From the NCBI RefSeq assembly GCF_016734815.1, contig NZ_JAERQF010000025.1, positions 1 to 64,000 of the forward strand: 64,000 bases of DNA. The letters run 5' to 3'. The stretch comes from Hymenobacter rubidus. Lineage in GTDB: Bacteria; Bacteroidota; Bacteroidia; Cytophagales; Hymenobacteraceae. Below are positions 25,260 through 34,309 of the stretch, piece by piece. Below the pieces are notes generated by a model. The model had not been told where the DNA came from and did no database searches. It was given only the letters and a program-made list of their open reading frames with translations. Every line of letters begins with the position of its first letter. The stretch's first letter is position 1. The position numbers and the translations under genes are program-made.

Positions 25260-25967
25260 ATGACTGACCTCACCGACCAAGTAGCCATCGTCACCGGCGC
25301 CAGCCGCGGCATCGGCAAAGCCATTGCGCTGCTGCTGGCCCTGCAGGGCGCCAAAGTAGTAGCCGTGGCCCGCAGCGAGGGGGAGTTGGAAGAACTCACT
25401 CAGAAAACGCGGGGCCTCTGCATCGTGGCCGACATCTCGGACGAAACCGATGCTCGATATATTGTCAGCGAAACCCTGAGCCACTACGGCCGCCTCGATA
25501 TTCTCGTCTGCAACGCCGGCGTGGGTTCCTTCAATGAGCTGGAGCATTTCGAAGCCGCCGAGTGGGACCGGATTTTCGATACCAACGTGAAAGGCACTTT
25601 TCTGCTTTGCAAAGCCGCCGTTCCCCACTTTAAAGCCCAGAAGCGGGGCCACATCGTGGGCATCACCTCCGATGTGGCCAAGCGCACTTTCCCGCACGGC
25701 ACTGCCTACGGCGCCAGCAAATTTGCCCAGGATGCTGTGCTGGCCAGCCTGCGCAAGGAAGTGCGCCCGCACGGCGTCAAAGTGAGCACCATCTACCCCG
25801 GCCTGGTCGATACCTATTTCAACGACACCACCCCCGGCAGCCCCGAGGCCGAAAAAACCCACTTGCGCCCCAGCGACGTGGCCCAGGCCGTGCGCTACGT
25901 ACTGGAAACGCCAGCCCACGTCGTGGTGGACGAACTGATGCTGCACCCACTCACGCAGGAGTGGTGA
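25260..25967 (+). CDS. short-chain dehydrogenase/reductase
   Basis: 235 residues of classical SDR. TGASRGIG at 12-19 is the nucleotide-binding turn, NAG is at 85-87, and the catalytic set is Ser137, Tyr150 and Lys154 (TAYGASK). ARS after strand 2 suggests NADP preference, but this is weak. The C-terminal DVAQAVRYVLETPAHVVVDELMLHPL is common in 3-ketoacyl-reductase-like SDRs. The substrate is unknown. It sits between two GH13 genes but may not belong to glucan metabolism. Confidence 0.88.
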   Translation: MTDLTDQVAIVTGASRGIGKAIALLLALQGAKVVAVARSEGELEELTQKTRGLCIVADISDETDARYIVSETLSHYGRLDILVCNAGVGSFNELEHFEAAEWDRIFDTNVKGTFLLCKAAVPHFKAQKRGHIVGITSDVAKRTFPHGTAYGASKFAQDAVLASLRKEVRPHGVKVSTIYPGLVDTYFNDTTPGSPEAEKTHLRPSDVAQAVRYVLETPAHVVVDELMLHPLTQEW

Positions 25968-25969
25968 AA

Positions 25970-26067
25970 TGGTGAGTTGGTGAACTGGTGAGTTTGAGGT
26001 GCAAACTGCACCGAATGCGTTGTCAGAACATCAAACTCACCTGTTCACCATTTCACCAACTCACCAA
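25970..26067. repeat. inverted repeat built of GGTGAGTT-like words
   Basis: AATGGTGAGTTGGTGAACTG on the left pairs imperfectly with CATTTCACCAACTCACC on the right, with TTTGAGGT/ATCAAACT inner arms. It fills the spacer between the SDR and the second GH13 gene. Confidence 0.75.
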
Positions 26068-26086
26068 TTGACTATCTTGCCGCACC

Positions 26087-27910
26087 ATGAAAAAACTGTT
26101 GCTGGCCGGCGGCATGCTCACCTTGGCCGCTTTCTCTTTGCCCAACCCGCCTGTGGACAAAAAACACCCCCACGCCACCGACCCCAATACCACCGCCGAG
26201 GTGCCCCAGGACCACAAGCTGGTCATTTACCAGGTGATGACGCGCCTGTTTGGTAACAAAGTGGCATTGAACAAACCCTACGGTACCATCACCGAAAACG
26301 GCTGCGGCAAGTTCAACGACATCAGCGACAAGGCCCTCGACGAAATCAAGAAAATGGGCGTGAGCCACGTCTGGTACACGGGCGTGATTGAGCACGCCAC
26401 CATGACGGACTACACCGCCGCCGGCATTCCGCCCGACGATGCCGACGTGGTGAAAGGCCGCGCCGGTTCGCCCTACGCCATCAAGGACTACTACGACGTG
26501 GCCCCCGACCTGGCCGTGGTGGTCAAAAACCGGATGCCCGAGTACGAAGCCCTCATCAAGCGCACCCACGACCACGGCTTAAAGGTCATCATGGACTTCA
26601 TCCCGAACCACGTGGCCCGCTCCTACAGGTCGGACGCCAAGCCTCAGAACGTGGTCGACCTGGGTGCGCAGGACGATAAAACCAAGGCTTTTGCGCCCAA
26701 CAACAACTTCTACTACCTGCCCGGCAAGAGCTTCGTGGTGCCCGCTGGCTACAACCCGCTGGGCCCGCTGAAAGGCCCGCGCGAGGATGGCAAATTTGCC
26801 GAAACCCCTGCCAAAGCCACCGGCAACGACGTTTTCTCGGAAGCCCCCAGCATCAACGACTGGTTCGAAACCGTGAAGCTGAACTACGGCGTGGACTATG
26901 TCAACGCTCGCAAGATGCACTTCGACCCCGTGCCCGATACGTGGAAGAAGATGCGCGACATTCTGCTGTTCTGGGCCGGCAAAAATGTGGACGGCTTCCG
27001 TTGCGACATGGCTGAGATGGTGCCCGTCGAGTTCTGGACCTGGGTAATTCCGGAAGTTAAAAAAGCGAAGCCCGACCTGATTTTTATTGGCGAAGCCTAC
27101 AATCCAAAGGAATACAAAACCTACCTCGACAAAGGGAAATTCGACTTTCTATACGACAAAGTGGGCCTGTATGACGGCCTGCGCCGCCTCATGACCGGCG
27201 GCGGCACCACCGAGGACATCACCCACGTCTGGAAGGAGGAAAGCAACGGCTTCTCGTCGCACATGCTGCGCTTCCTGGAAAACCACGACGAGCAGCGCAT
27301 TGCGTCCAAGGAATTTGCCGGCGACCCCAAGCGCGCCATCCCGGCCATGACCGTGACGGCCACGCTGGGCACCGGCCCGGTGATGCTCTATTTCGGGCAG
27401 GAAGTGGCCGAGCCCGCCCACGGCACCGAAGGCTTCAGCGCCGAGGACGGCCGCACCACCATCTTCGACTATTGGGGCGTGCCCGAGCACCAGAAGTGGC
27501 TGAATCAGGGCAAGTTTGACGGTGCCCGGCTCAGCCCCGAGCAAAAAAGCCTGCGCGATTTCTACAGCCGCTTGCTGAACGTGGCCAGCAACACCGAGGC
27601 CATCCGCAAAGGCCGCTTCTACGAGTTGCAGGACGCCAACAACCTCGGCAAAGAGTACGACCAGCGCCGCCTCTACGCCTACCTGCGCTACACCGACAAG
27701 CAGCAGGTGCTGGTGGTGGTGAACTTCTCGACCGACAAAACCTACCGGCCCACCCTCACCATCTCGCCCGAAGCCATGGCCGCCATGGGCCTGAGCACCA
27801 AAAAATTCTACACCTACACCGACCTCCTGGCCAACGAGGAGCCGCGCAACGCGCTTAATCTGACTTTGGAGCCACTATCGGCCCACATTTTTGAGATAAA
27901 GTCGCGGTAA
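26087..27910 (+). CDS. exported GH13 alpha-amylase-type enzyme
   Basis: 607 residues. A short hydrophobic N-terminus (MKKLLLAGGMLTLAAFSLP) predicts export. The GH13 motifs are MDFIPNH, VDGFRCDMAEM (Asp307), FIGEAYN (Glu336) and LENHDEQR (Asp401). A long insertion around 180-260 and a small C-terminal beta domain are present. No starch-binding module is seen. It probably cuts alpha-1,4 glucans in the periplasm, alongside the first GH13 enzyme. It lies 94 bases before the sugar symporter gene. Confidence 0.9.
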   Translation: MKKLLLAGGMLTLAAFSLPNPPVDKKHPHATDPNTTAEVPQDHKLVIYQVMTRLFGNKVALNKPYGTITENGCGKFNDISDKALDEIKKMGVSHVWYTGVIEHATMTDYTAAGIPPDDADVVKGRAGSPYAIKDYYDVAPDLAVVVKNRMPEYEALIKRTHDHGLKVIMDFIPNHVARSYRSDAKPQNVVDLGAQDDKTKAFAPNNNFYYLPGKSFVVPAGYNPLGPLKGPREDGKFAETPAKATGNDVFSEAPSINDWFETVKLNYGVDYVNARKMHFDPVPDTWKKMRDILLFWAGKNVDGFRCDMAEMVPVEFWTWVIPEVKKAKPDLIFIGEAYNPKEYKTYLDKGKFDFLYDKVGLYDGLRRLMTGGGTTEDITHVWKEESNGFSSHMLRFLENHDEQRIASKEFAGDPKRAIPAMTVTATLGTGPVMLYFGQEVAEPAHGTEGFSAEDGRTTIFDYWGVPEHQKWLNQGKFDGARLSPEQKSLRDFYSRLLNVASNTEAIRKGRFYELQDANNLGKEYDQRRLYAYLRYTDKQQVLVVVNFSTDKTYRPTLTISPEAMAAMGLSTKKFYTYTDLLANEEPRNALNLTLEPLSAHIFEIKSR

Positions 27911-28004
27911 TCTGGCCCGAAAACTGAGGCAAATCCAGTAAATTCAACGCTGTGCTCGCCCCTGAGGTGGCGTTCGCAGCTCTCACTCTTTCCCCGCCTT
28001 CTCT

Positions 28005-29417
28005 ATGGCAGCTCCCACCGCCGCACCCACCACCAGCACCAGCATCAAGCCCCGGCTCAGCTTCTGGCAAATCTGGAACATGAGCTTTGGTTTCCTCGGC
28101 ATTCAGTTCGGCTTTGCGTTGCAGAACAGCAACATGAGCCGGATTTTTGAAACCATGGGCGCCAAAACCGACGAAATTGCCTTCCTATGGCTGGCCGCGC
28201 CCATCACGGGGCTGCTGGTGCAGCCTGTCATCGGCTACCTTTCCGACCGCACCTGGAGCCCCCGGTTTGGCCGGCGCCGCCCGTTCTTCTTCGTGGGTGC
28301 CGTGCTAGCCTCCCTTGCACTGGTGGTGATGCCCAACGTAACGGCCCTCTGGATGGCGGCTGGCATGCTCTGGATTCTCGACTCCAGCATCAACATCTCC
28401 ATGGAGCCGTTTCGGGCGCTGGTCGGCGACTTATTGCCCTCGCAGCAGCGCACCACCGGCTTCGGAGCCCAAACTTTCTTCATTGGTGTGGGCGCCATCG
28501 TCGGCTCGTCCTTGCCGTGGATGTTTGCCAACTGGTTTGGCGTGTCTAACACGCCCGAGCCAGGCCATATTTCGCTCTCGCTCAAGTATGCGTTTTACGT
28601 GGGCGGCTTGGTGTTCTTCTCGGCCGTGCTCTGGACCATTCTGCGCACCAAGGAATACCCGCCCGAAAACCTGGCCGAGTTTGAGGCTGAAAAGGCCCGC
28701 ACCGCCGGCTTTGCCAACGGTCTGAAGGAGTCGTTTGAGGGCATTTTTCACATGCCCAAAACAATGCAGCAACTGGCTGTGGTGCAGTTTTTTTCGTGGT
28801 TTGCCCTGTTTTCGATGTGGATTTATACCACGCAGGCTGTCACCAGTCACGTTTTCCATACCACTGACACCTCTTCCGCGCTCTACAACAAAGGCGGCGA
28901 CTGGGTGGGCGTGTGCTTCTCGGTCTACAACGGCCTGTCGGCGGTGGTGGCGCTGCTGCTCCCCATTATAGCCAAGGCCACGAGCCGGCGCTTCACCCAC
29001 ATGCTGGCCCTAGTGGCTGGCGGCCTGGGGCTGATTTCGATTTATTTCATTCAGGACTACCACTACATTTTGCTGTCGATGGTGGGCGTGGGCATTGCCT
29101 GGGCCAGCATTCTGTCAGTGCCCTACGCCATGCTGGCCGGCGCTCTGCCCTCTAACAAAATGGGTTATTACATGGGTGTATTCAACTTTTTCATCGTGAT
29201 TCCGCAGGGCGCAGCCGGCCTTATTCTGGGCCCGCTCACCAAACATGTGTTCCACGACCAGCCCATCTACACCTTGGTCATGGGCGGCGTATCGATGATA
29301 ATATCGGGCCTGCTCACCCTTCGTGTTCACGACGCCGATGATATTCGGCTGCCCGTGGAAGAGCCTGCCGAAACGCTCGGCTACGACGCCCTGGCTCCGG
29401 CCAATCCGCAGGTATAA
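28005..29417 (+). CDS. MFS sugar:H+ symporter, SLC45/GPH-like (maltose-type)
   Basis: 470 residues with about 12 membrane segments. The N-terminal WNMSFGFLGIQFGFALQ and LVQPVIGYLSDRTWSPRFGRRRPF are the family signature; the RWSRRRPF-like loop between spans 2 and 3 is typical of SLC45 and bacterial MalT-type carriers. Together with the upstream GH13 genes it probably imports maltose or maltodextrins by proton symport. The start MAAPTAAPTTSTS gives a short cytoplasmic tail. Confidence 0.85.
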   Translation: MAAPTAAPTTSTSIKPRLSFWQIWNMSFGFLGIQFGFALQNSNMSRIFETMGAKTDEIAFLWLAAPITGLLVQPVIGYLSDRTWSPRFGRRRPFFFVGAVLASLALVVMPNVTALWMAAGMLWILDSSINISMEPFRALVGDLLPSQQRTTGFGAQTFFIGVGAIVGSSLPWMFANWFGVSNTPEPGHISLSLKYAFYVGGLVFFSAVLWTILRTKEYPPENLAEFEAEKARTAGFANGLKESFEGIFHMPKTMQQLAVVQFFSWFALFSMWIYTTQAVTSHVFHTTDTSSALYNKGGDWVGVCFSVYNGLSAVVALLLPIIAKATSRRFTHMLALVAGGLGLISIYFIQDYHYILLSMVGVGIAWASILSVPYAMLAGALPSNKMGYYMGVFNFFIVIPQGAAGLILGPLTKHVFHDQPIYTLVMGGVSMIISGLLTLRVHDADDIRLPVEEPAETLGYDALAPANPQV

Positions 29418-29435
29418 GCTGCTTTATTTTGACAG

Positions 29436-29471
29436 AAAAGGCTGTCTCTTCAACCAGAGACAGCCTTTTTC
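29436..29471 (+). terminator. intrinsic terminator after the symporter
   Basis: GGCTGTCTCT pairs with AGAGACAGCC around CAACC, followed by TTTTT; A-tract upstream, so it may also serve the convergent gene. Confidence 0.88.
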
Positions 29472-29499
29472 ATGTCAAGCCATGCTTCATCGGCTGGCA

Positions 29500-30801
29500 T
29501 CAGCTTTTGATAATCATCTCGGCCACTTCGCGCCCGGTAGCCAGCGCCGCGTTGAGCGACGGATAAGCCGTCCAATCGCCGCAGCGGTAGAGGCTATCCG
29601 AGAGTCGGAGGGACTGATGCGCCGGCTGCCCGGCCAGGTACACCGGCAGCGCCGTAGCAATGCGGTAGCTGCGCAAATGCTCCCACTCCCGAGCCGCCGG
29701 CCCAAACCACGCCGCCAATTCCCTACGCACACCTGCCGTGAGTTCCTCCTCGCTTGTGCTGCGCTCGCCGTGGGTGCTCACCGACACCAGCGCCCGACCC
29801 GCCGGCGCGTATGCCCCGCTCACATCGGCCGGAAACGCCACGTTGTGCACCAAGGCATTAGAGGCTGCATTGAGACGCAGCAGCTTGTCGTTGCGGCCCG
29901 GCGAATGCCCACCGCGGGTGGCAAAATACGTGCAGGTAGTCAGGCGGGCCGCCGTCGGGAAGCTCGCCGCTTCGGCGCTGATGGCGTCGTCGGGCTTGCC
30001 GCTGCGGCCGGCCAGCAGGCGCGTGGCGGCCAGGCCGTCGGTGGCGATTACCACTGCCGCCGCCTCCAGCACTTTGCCGGTGGTCAGCCGCACCTGCGAG
30101 CCGTTGACAATGGCCGTCACGGCCGTGTTTAGCTGCACTGTGCCCGCCGGCAGCCGGGCCGCCAGTTGCTCAGGCAGCTGCTGCATACCCAGGGCCGGGA
30201 TGGCCGCCTCGCCCGTCACAAATTGCTGGAACACGAACTCGAAAAAATTGCTGGCCGTGGTCAGCTCTCTATCCAGAAAAACGCCGCCAAAAAACGGCTT
30301 AAAAAATGCGTTTATCATCTGCTCGCTCCAGCCATAGCGTTGCAGGAAGGTCAGCGTATCGGTGGCCGGGCGGGCCAGCAATTCTTCGGGCGTGTACTTG
30401 AGCACATGCCGCACAAAGCTCAGCACGCGCAGCTTATCGGGCAGGGTGCCAATGGCCGAGGTGAGCGCCGAAAAAGCCCCCTGCGGATGCTGCAAGGGGT
30501 TTTGCAAGGTTGTCTCGCTGCCATTGGCCAGCCGAATGACGGCTCCGGAGCGAAACGCCTTCAGGTTCAGTGCGCCGTAGTCGAAGAGGCGCCGGGCTTC
30601 GGGATAGTTGGTTTGCAGAACCTGAAAGCCCCGGTCGAGGCGGAAGCCTTCCGGCGTAACATCGGTGCGCACGCGGCCGCCCACGGCGTCGGCGGCATCG
30701 AGCAGGAGCACCGGCCAGTCGGCGCGGTGCAGCCATGTGGCGCAGGAAAGCCCGGCCATGCCAGCCCCGATGATGATAATGGGTTTAGACACTGGATTCA
30801 T
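29500..30801 (-). CDS. FAD-dependent amine-oxidase/phytoene-desaturase-like oxidoreductase
   Basis: 433 residues. The N-terminal dinucleotide fold is IIIIGAGMAGLSCATWL, with the GGRVRTD second motif at about 42-48 and a C-terminal FAD motif RCGDWTAYPSLNAALATGREVA. The middle part (PFFGGVFLDREL) is typical of the NAD(P)/FAD amine oxidase group that includes carotenoid and protoporphyrinogen enzymes. The substrate cannot be assigned. It stands alone with its own start at 30801. Confidence 0.82.
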   Translation of the reverse strand: MNPVSKPIIIIGAGMAGLSCATWLHRADWPVLLLDAADAVGGRVRTDVTPEGFRLDRGFQVLQTNYPEARRLFDYGALNLKAFRSGAVIRLANGSETTLQNPLQHPQGAFSALTSAIGTLPDKLRVLSFVRHVLKYTPEELLARPATDTLTFLQRYGWSEQMINAFFKPFFGGVFLDRELTTASNFFEFVFQQFVTGEAAIPALGMQQLPEQLAARLPAGTVQLNTAVTAIVNGSQVRLTTGKVLEAAAVVIATDGLAATRLLAGRSGKPDDAISAEAASFPTAARLTTCTYFATRGGHSPGRNDKLLRLNAASNALVHNVAFPADVSGAYAPAGRALVSVSTHGERSTSEEELTAGVRRELAAWFGPAAREWEHLRSYRIATALPVYLAGQPAHQSLRLSDSLYRCGDWTAYPSLNAALATGREVAEMIIKS

Positions 30802-30930
30802 AGCTGAGCGGAAGGATTAGGGGTGCACTTGGCCAACAGAGGCCATTGAACTTCACGGCGCCGGGCGCGAAAGGTTGGGCTCCGGCACAATTTCCGTGCG
30901 TTTTGAGCCACACACGAAACAAACCAAACG

Positions 30931-31620
30931 CTAAAACAGCTTGGGCATCTTGTGCTCGCGCCACTTCTTGCGCGTCTTCATGGTCCAAAACTCGGCTACG
31001 CCATCGCGGCGTAGGCTGAGCTGCCAGGCGCCCATTGCCTGGCCCAAACGGTAGCCAGTGGCTTGGTCCTGCGGAAATTTTTGCTTGATAAGGGCGTAGT
31101 CAGCTGCCGAAATGTCTTTGCCGATTTCGCCGTGGCAGCGCAGACAGACGCTGTTGTTCAGCACAATGGGCCGCCCGTAGAAGAAAACTTCCTGCGACAG
31201 CCGCTTGATGCTGCGCGCCGTGTCAGGCTTGAGTTCCTCGGGCAGCAGAACGCCCCTGTTCGCGGGGTTGCGGGGCCGCTCGCTCACGCGCCGCGTGGTA
31301 GCCTTTAGCACGCCCGCCAGCGAATCGACGAAGCGGTAGGTTTCGGGCTGGCAAAGGCTCATTGCGTGGGCCACGCCGCCGGTTGCCAGTTCGCGGGCTA
31401 TGGTGCGGCGCAACAGGGTATCGGCCGTGGCGGTGAGGGAATCGCCGGCCCAGCGTGCCGCGCGCAGTAAGTCGTTGGGCATGATGCGCTTCACCTCCCA
31501 GTTCTCGGCTTCGATGCCGATGCGTTTGCTGTCCTTGAGGTGTTCAATCTGGTCGGGGCGGCAGGCGACGATGCTTAACACCACGGCCAATGGGGCAATT
31601 TTATACAGCAGGGTTTTCAC
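30931..31620 (-). CDS. DUF3365/Tll0287-like c-type haem lipoprotein
   Basis: 229 residues from GTG 31620 (a TTG two codons upstream is less likely). Lipobox IVAC puts Cys20 as the lipidated residue. The body matches the Tll0287-like (DUF3365) domain: GVAHAMSLCQPE, RRVSERPRNPANR, and a single c-haem motif CLRCH at 159-163. It should bind one haem in the periplasm for electron transfer or redox sensing; its partner is unknown. It lies 129 bases from the oxidoreductase, on the same strand. Confidence 0.8.
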   Translation of the reverse strand: MKTLLYKIAPLAVVLSIVACRPDQIEHLKDSKRIGIEAENWEVKRIMPNDLLRAARWAGDSLTATADTLLRRTIARELATGGVAHAMSLCQPETYRFVDSLAGVLKATTRRVSERPRNPANRGVLLPEELKPDTARSIKRLSQEVFFYGRPIVLNNSVCLRCHGEIGKDISAADYALIKQKFPQDQATGYRLGQAMGAWQLSLRRDGVAEFWTMKTRKKWREHKMPKLF

Positions 31621-31675
31621 GGGCAAAAGCAGGAAGGTATTTCGAACGTGACGTTGAAAGTTTTACGCAAGACAC

Positions 31676-31783
31676 GCCATGCAGAGGCGCAGCCGAAGCA
31701 TCTCGCGTGGAGTAGTAATCCAATCGAGTGAAACAGAATTAGTGGTGGCACGCGAGATGCTTCGGCTGCGCCTCTGTATGACG
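31676..31783. repeat. palindrome family I, copy C
   Basis: Arms with CATGCAGAGGCGCAGCCGAA and its complement; loop AGTAATCCAATCGAGTGAAAC. It lies between thrC's stop and the haem lipoprotein start, so it may terminate the thr operon. Confidence 0.88.
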
Positions 31784-31812
31784 TTATTACTTGAACCTGC
31801 TATTTGTATTCA

Positions 31813-33108
31813 TTACATCAGGTAAGCTTTCAGGTCCTCGTAGTTAACCGCCAGCGGCACGCTTCGTTTGGTGCGGCCCTGCAACGCCTGTACTACCTGC
31901 GGCAACTCAATGGCCCGGCCCAGAATGGGCTCCACTACGTCCGGAAACTTCACCGGATGCGCCGTGGCGAGAATCATCCCGGCCGCATCGGGGTGCTGCG
32001 TCTGGTAGCGGCGCAGCGCCGTGTAAGCGACGGCGCCGTGCGGGTCGAGCATATAGCCGTCCTGCTCCCACACCTGGCGAATGGCGGCCACGGTATCGGC
32101 GTCGCTCACGGTATCGGCGCTGAGGGCGGCGCGCAACCGGCCCAGGTCGTTGCCAAACAGCTCCAGAATGCGCACAAAGTTGCTGGGGTTACCCACGTCC
32201 ATGGCGTTGGAGAACGTGGGCACAGCCGGCCGGGGCTCGTAAGTCCCGGTACGCAGGTAGGCCGGTACGGGCTCGTTGGCATTGCAGGCCGCGATGAAAT
32301 GGCCTAGCGGTAGCCCCGAAGCCTGCGCCAGCAGCCCGGCGCACAGGTTGCCGAAGTTGCCGCTGGGCACCGACACCACCGGCGCGGGCGCCCCGGCCGG
32401 CCACTGCTGCATGGCAAAGCAATAGTAGAGCTGCTGCGGCAGCCAGCGCGCCACGTTGATGGAATTGGCCGAGGTGAGGAAGCGGCGCCGGGCCAATTCG
32501 GGGTCCAGAAACGCCTGCTTCACCAGCGCCTGGCAGTCGTCGAACGTGCCCTGCACTTCCAGCGCGGTAATGTTTTGGCCCAGGGTGGTGAGCTGCTGCT
32601 CCTGCACCGGACTCACTTTGCCCGATGGGTAGAGAATGACGACTTCCACGCCCGGCACGCCCAGAAAACCGCTGGCCACGGCCCCACCGGTATCGCCGGA
32701 GGTAGCCACCAGCACCGTCACGGGCGGTGTGTCGCCGCGCTGCGCGAAGTAGCCCAGGCAGCGGCTCATAAACCGCGCCCCCACGTCCTTAAACGCCAGC
32801 GTGGGCCCATGAAACAGCTCCAAGGCCGACACGCCTTCCACCACGGGCACGAGCGGAAACTCAAAGTCGACCGCCTCGGCGCAAATGCGGTAGAGGTCGG
32901 CTTCCGGAATGGTGCTGCCCACGTAGGGCCGCATCACGTTCAGGGCCACGGTGGCTTTGCTGAGGCTGCGCAACTCGCGCAGAAAACCCGGCAGGAATTT
33001 GGGAATAGTTTCGGGGAAGTACAGGCCGCCATCGGGCGCCTGCCCGGTGATGGTGGCCGTGCGAAAATCAACCGGCGGCGACTGGTGGCGGAGGCTGTAG
33101 TATTTCAT
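31813..33108 (-). CDS. thrC: threonine synthase
   Basis: 431 residues from ATG 33108. The reading frame is open further upstream through the 33142-33271 repeat, but homology starts at MKYYSLRHQ. PLP Lys107 lies in GPTLAFKDVGARF; the phosphate loop is VPSGNFGN and VATSGDTGGAVA is intact. It converts O-phosphohomoserine to threonine. It is the last gene of thrA-thrB-thrC. Confidence 0.95.
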   Translation of the reverse strand: MKYYSLRHQSPPVDFRTATITGQAPDGGLYFPETIPKFLPGFLRELRSLSKATVALNVMRPYVGSTIPEADLYRICAEAVDFEFPLVPVVEGVSALELFHGPTLAFKDVGARFMSRCLGYFAQRGDTPPVTVLVATSGDTGGAVASGFLGVPGVEVVILYPSGKVSPVQEQQLTTLGQNITALEVQGTFDDCQALVKQAFLDPELARRRFLTSANSINVARWLPQQLYYCFAMQQWPAGAPAPVVSVPSGNFGNLCAGLLAQASGLPLGHFIAACNANEPVPAYLRTGTYEPRPAVPTFSNAMDVGNPSNFVRILELFGNDLGRLRAALSADTVSDADTVAAIRQVWEQDGYMLDPHGAVAYTALRRYQTQHPDAAGMILATAHPVKFPDVVEPILGRAIELPQVVQALQGRTKRSVPLAVNYEDLKAYLM

Positions 33109-33141
33109 TTTCAGTTGGTTTTTCGATAATGCGCAGCCATT

Positions 33142-33271
33142 AACCTCACCCCCTGACCCCCTCTCCCAAAAAGAGGGGGCACCGGTTCGTGAGGACAATT
33201 ATATCACCGCATCCGTCTGGGGCATATTCGGTGCCCCCTCTTTTTGGGAGAGGGGGTCAGGGGGTGAGGTT
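33142..33271. repeat. perfect 42-nt inverted repeat between thrB and thrC
   Basis: The arms 33142-33183 and 33230-33271 pair without mismatch around a 46-base loop. The arm starts AACCTCACCCCCTGACCCCC. Each arm also folds on itself (CCCCCTCTCCC with AGAGGGGG). This is a common mobile-looking repeat in Bacteroidota. It fills the thrB-thrC spacer. Confidence 0.95.
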
Positions 33272-33285
33272 GGCGAGGAGAGCGA

Positions 33286-34221
33286 CTACTCCTCCTCCGG
33301 AACCACATACGCCCCCCCGGTACCCACCGGCCCGACGTACACATTGAACTCAATCCCCAACTCGGAGAACACGCTACCCAGCGCCGCGCCCACCGCCTGC
33401 GCCGTCGCCTCGGTCTTGTTGAGCATAAAAATGGATGGCCCCGAGCCCGAGATGCCGCCCCCAATGGCCCCGGCCGTCAGCGCCCGCTTTCTTGCCTCGG
33501 CCAGGCCGGGGATGAGCGGCAGCCGCGCCGGCTCCACAATGTAGTCGTCCAAGGAACGACCTATTAGCTCATAATCCGCTGTCAAAAAGCCGGCTACCAG
33601 CCCGGCCACGTTGGCCCACTGGCGCACGGCCAGGCCCAGCGGCACGGTAGCCGGCAGCACTTTGCGCGAGTCGCTGGTTTTCACCTCAATCTGCGGGTGC
33701 ACCACGGCCACCCACAAGGGCGGCGCGGGCAGCGCAATGATGTCAATGGCCGGCTCCAGGGCCCGTACCACCGTGAACCCGCCGAAAATTGCCGGCGCGA
33801 TGTTGTCGGCGTGGCGAGCGCCGGAAGCCACGGCCTCCCCTTCCATCGCAAAATCCACCAACTGCATTTTACTGAACCGATTGCCCAGCAAGGCGTTGGC
33901 CGCCACCACGGCCCCGGCGGCACTGGCGGCGCTGCTGCCCACGCCACTCCCCGGCATGATGCCTTTGGTAATTTCCACCTCAAAGCCGATGGCATCGGGC
34001 GCTTCTTTCAGCAGGGCCAGCAGGGCCACGCCCGCCACGTTGTGGGTGGGGTCGGTGGGTAGGTTGTAAGGGTCGAGGTGTTGGATGCGAACGCCCGGCG
34101 TGGCGCTGCGCGTGACCCGGACGGTATCGTAAGGCGCAGTCAGGGACAGGCCGAATACATCGAAGCCGCAGCCCAGATTAGAGAGCGTGGCGGGGGAATG
34201 AACAAGAACGGAATCAGGCAT
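33286..34221 (-). CDS. thrB: homoserine kinase
   Basis: 311 residues from MPDSVLVHSPATLSN at 34221. GHMP kinase fold: the ATP loop PGSGVGSSAASAAGAVVAAN near 90-110 and the C-terminal GGISGSGPSIFML motif are intact. It phosphorylates homoserine with ATP. It is the middle gene of the thr operon and has a palindrome on each side. Confidence 0.95.
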   Translation of the reverse strand: MPDSVLVHSPATLSNLGCGFDVFGLSLTAPYDTVRVTRSATPGVRIQHLDPYNLPTDPTHNVAGVALLALLKEAPDAIGFEVEITKGIMPGSGVGSSAASAAGAVVAANALLGNRFSKMQLVDFAMEGEAVASGARHADNIAPAIFGGFTVVRALEPAIDIIALPAPPLWVAVVHPQIEVKTSDSRKVLPATVPLGLAVRQWANVAGLVAGFLTADYELIGRSLDDYIVEPARLPLIPGLAEARKRALTAGAIGGGISGSGPSIFMLNKTEATAQAVGAALGSVFSELGIEFNVYVGPVGTGGAYVVPEEE

Positions 34222-34230
34222 GAGGAGCAA

Positions 34231-34304
34231 TAGCGCAAACTTTGTAGTTCGCGTGGCAGAACAATTTATTCGGTGCGGAAACGCGAACTACAAAGTTCGC
34301 GCTA
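34231..34304. repeat. palindrome family II copy (GCGAACTTTGTAGTTCGCG)
   Basis: Arms 34231-34254 and 34281-34304 with one mismatch; the arm is itself an interrupted palindrome. It fills almost the whole 88-base thrA-thrB spacer. A second copy lies inside the MITE at 42489-42627. Confidence 0.92.
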
Positions 34305-34309
34305 CGGTG

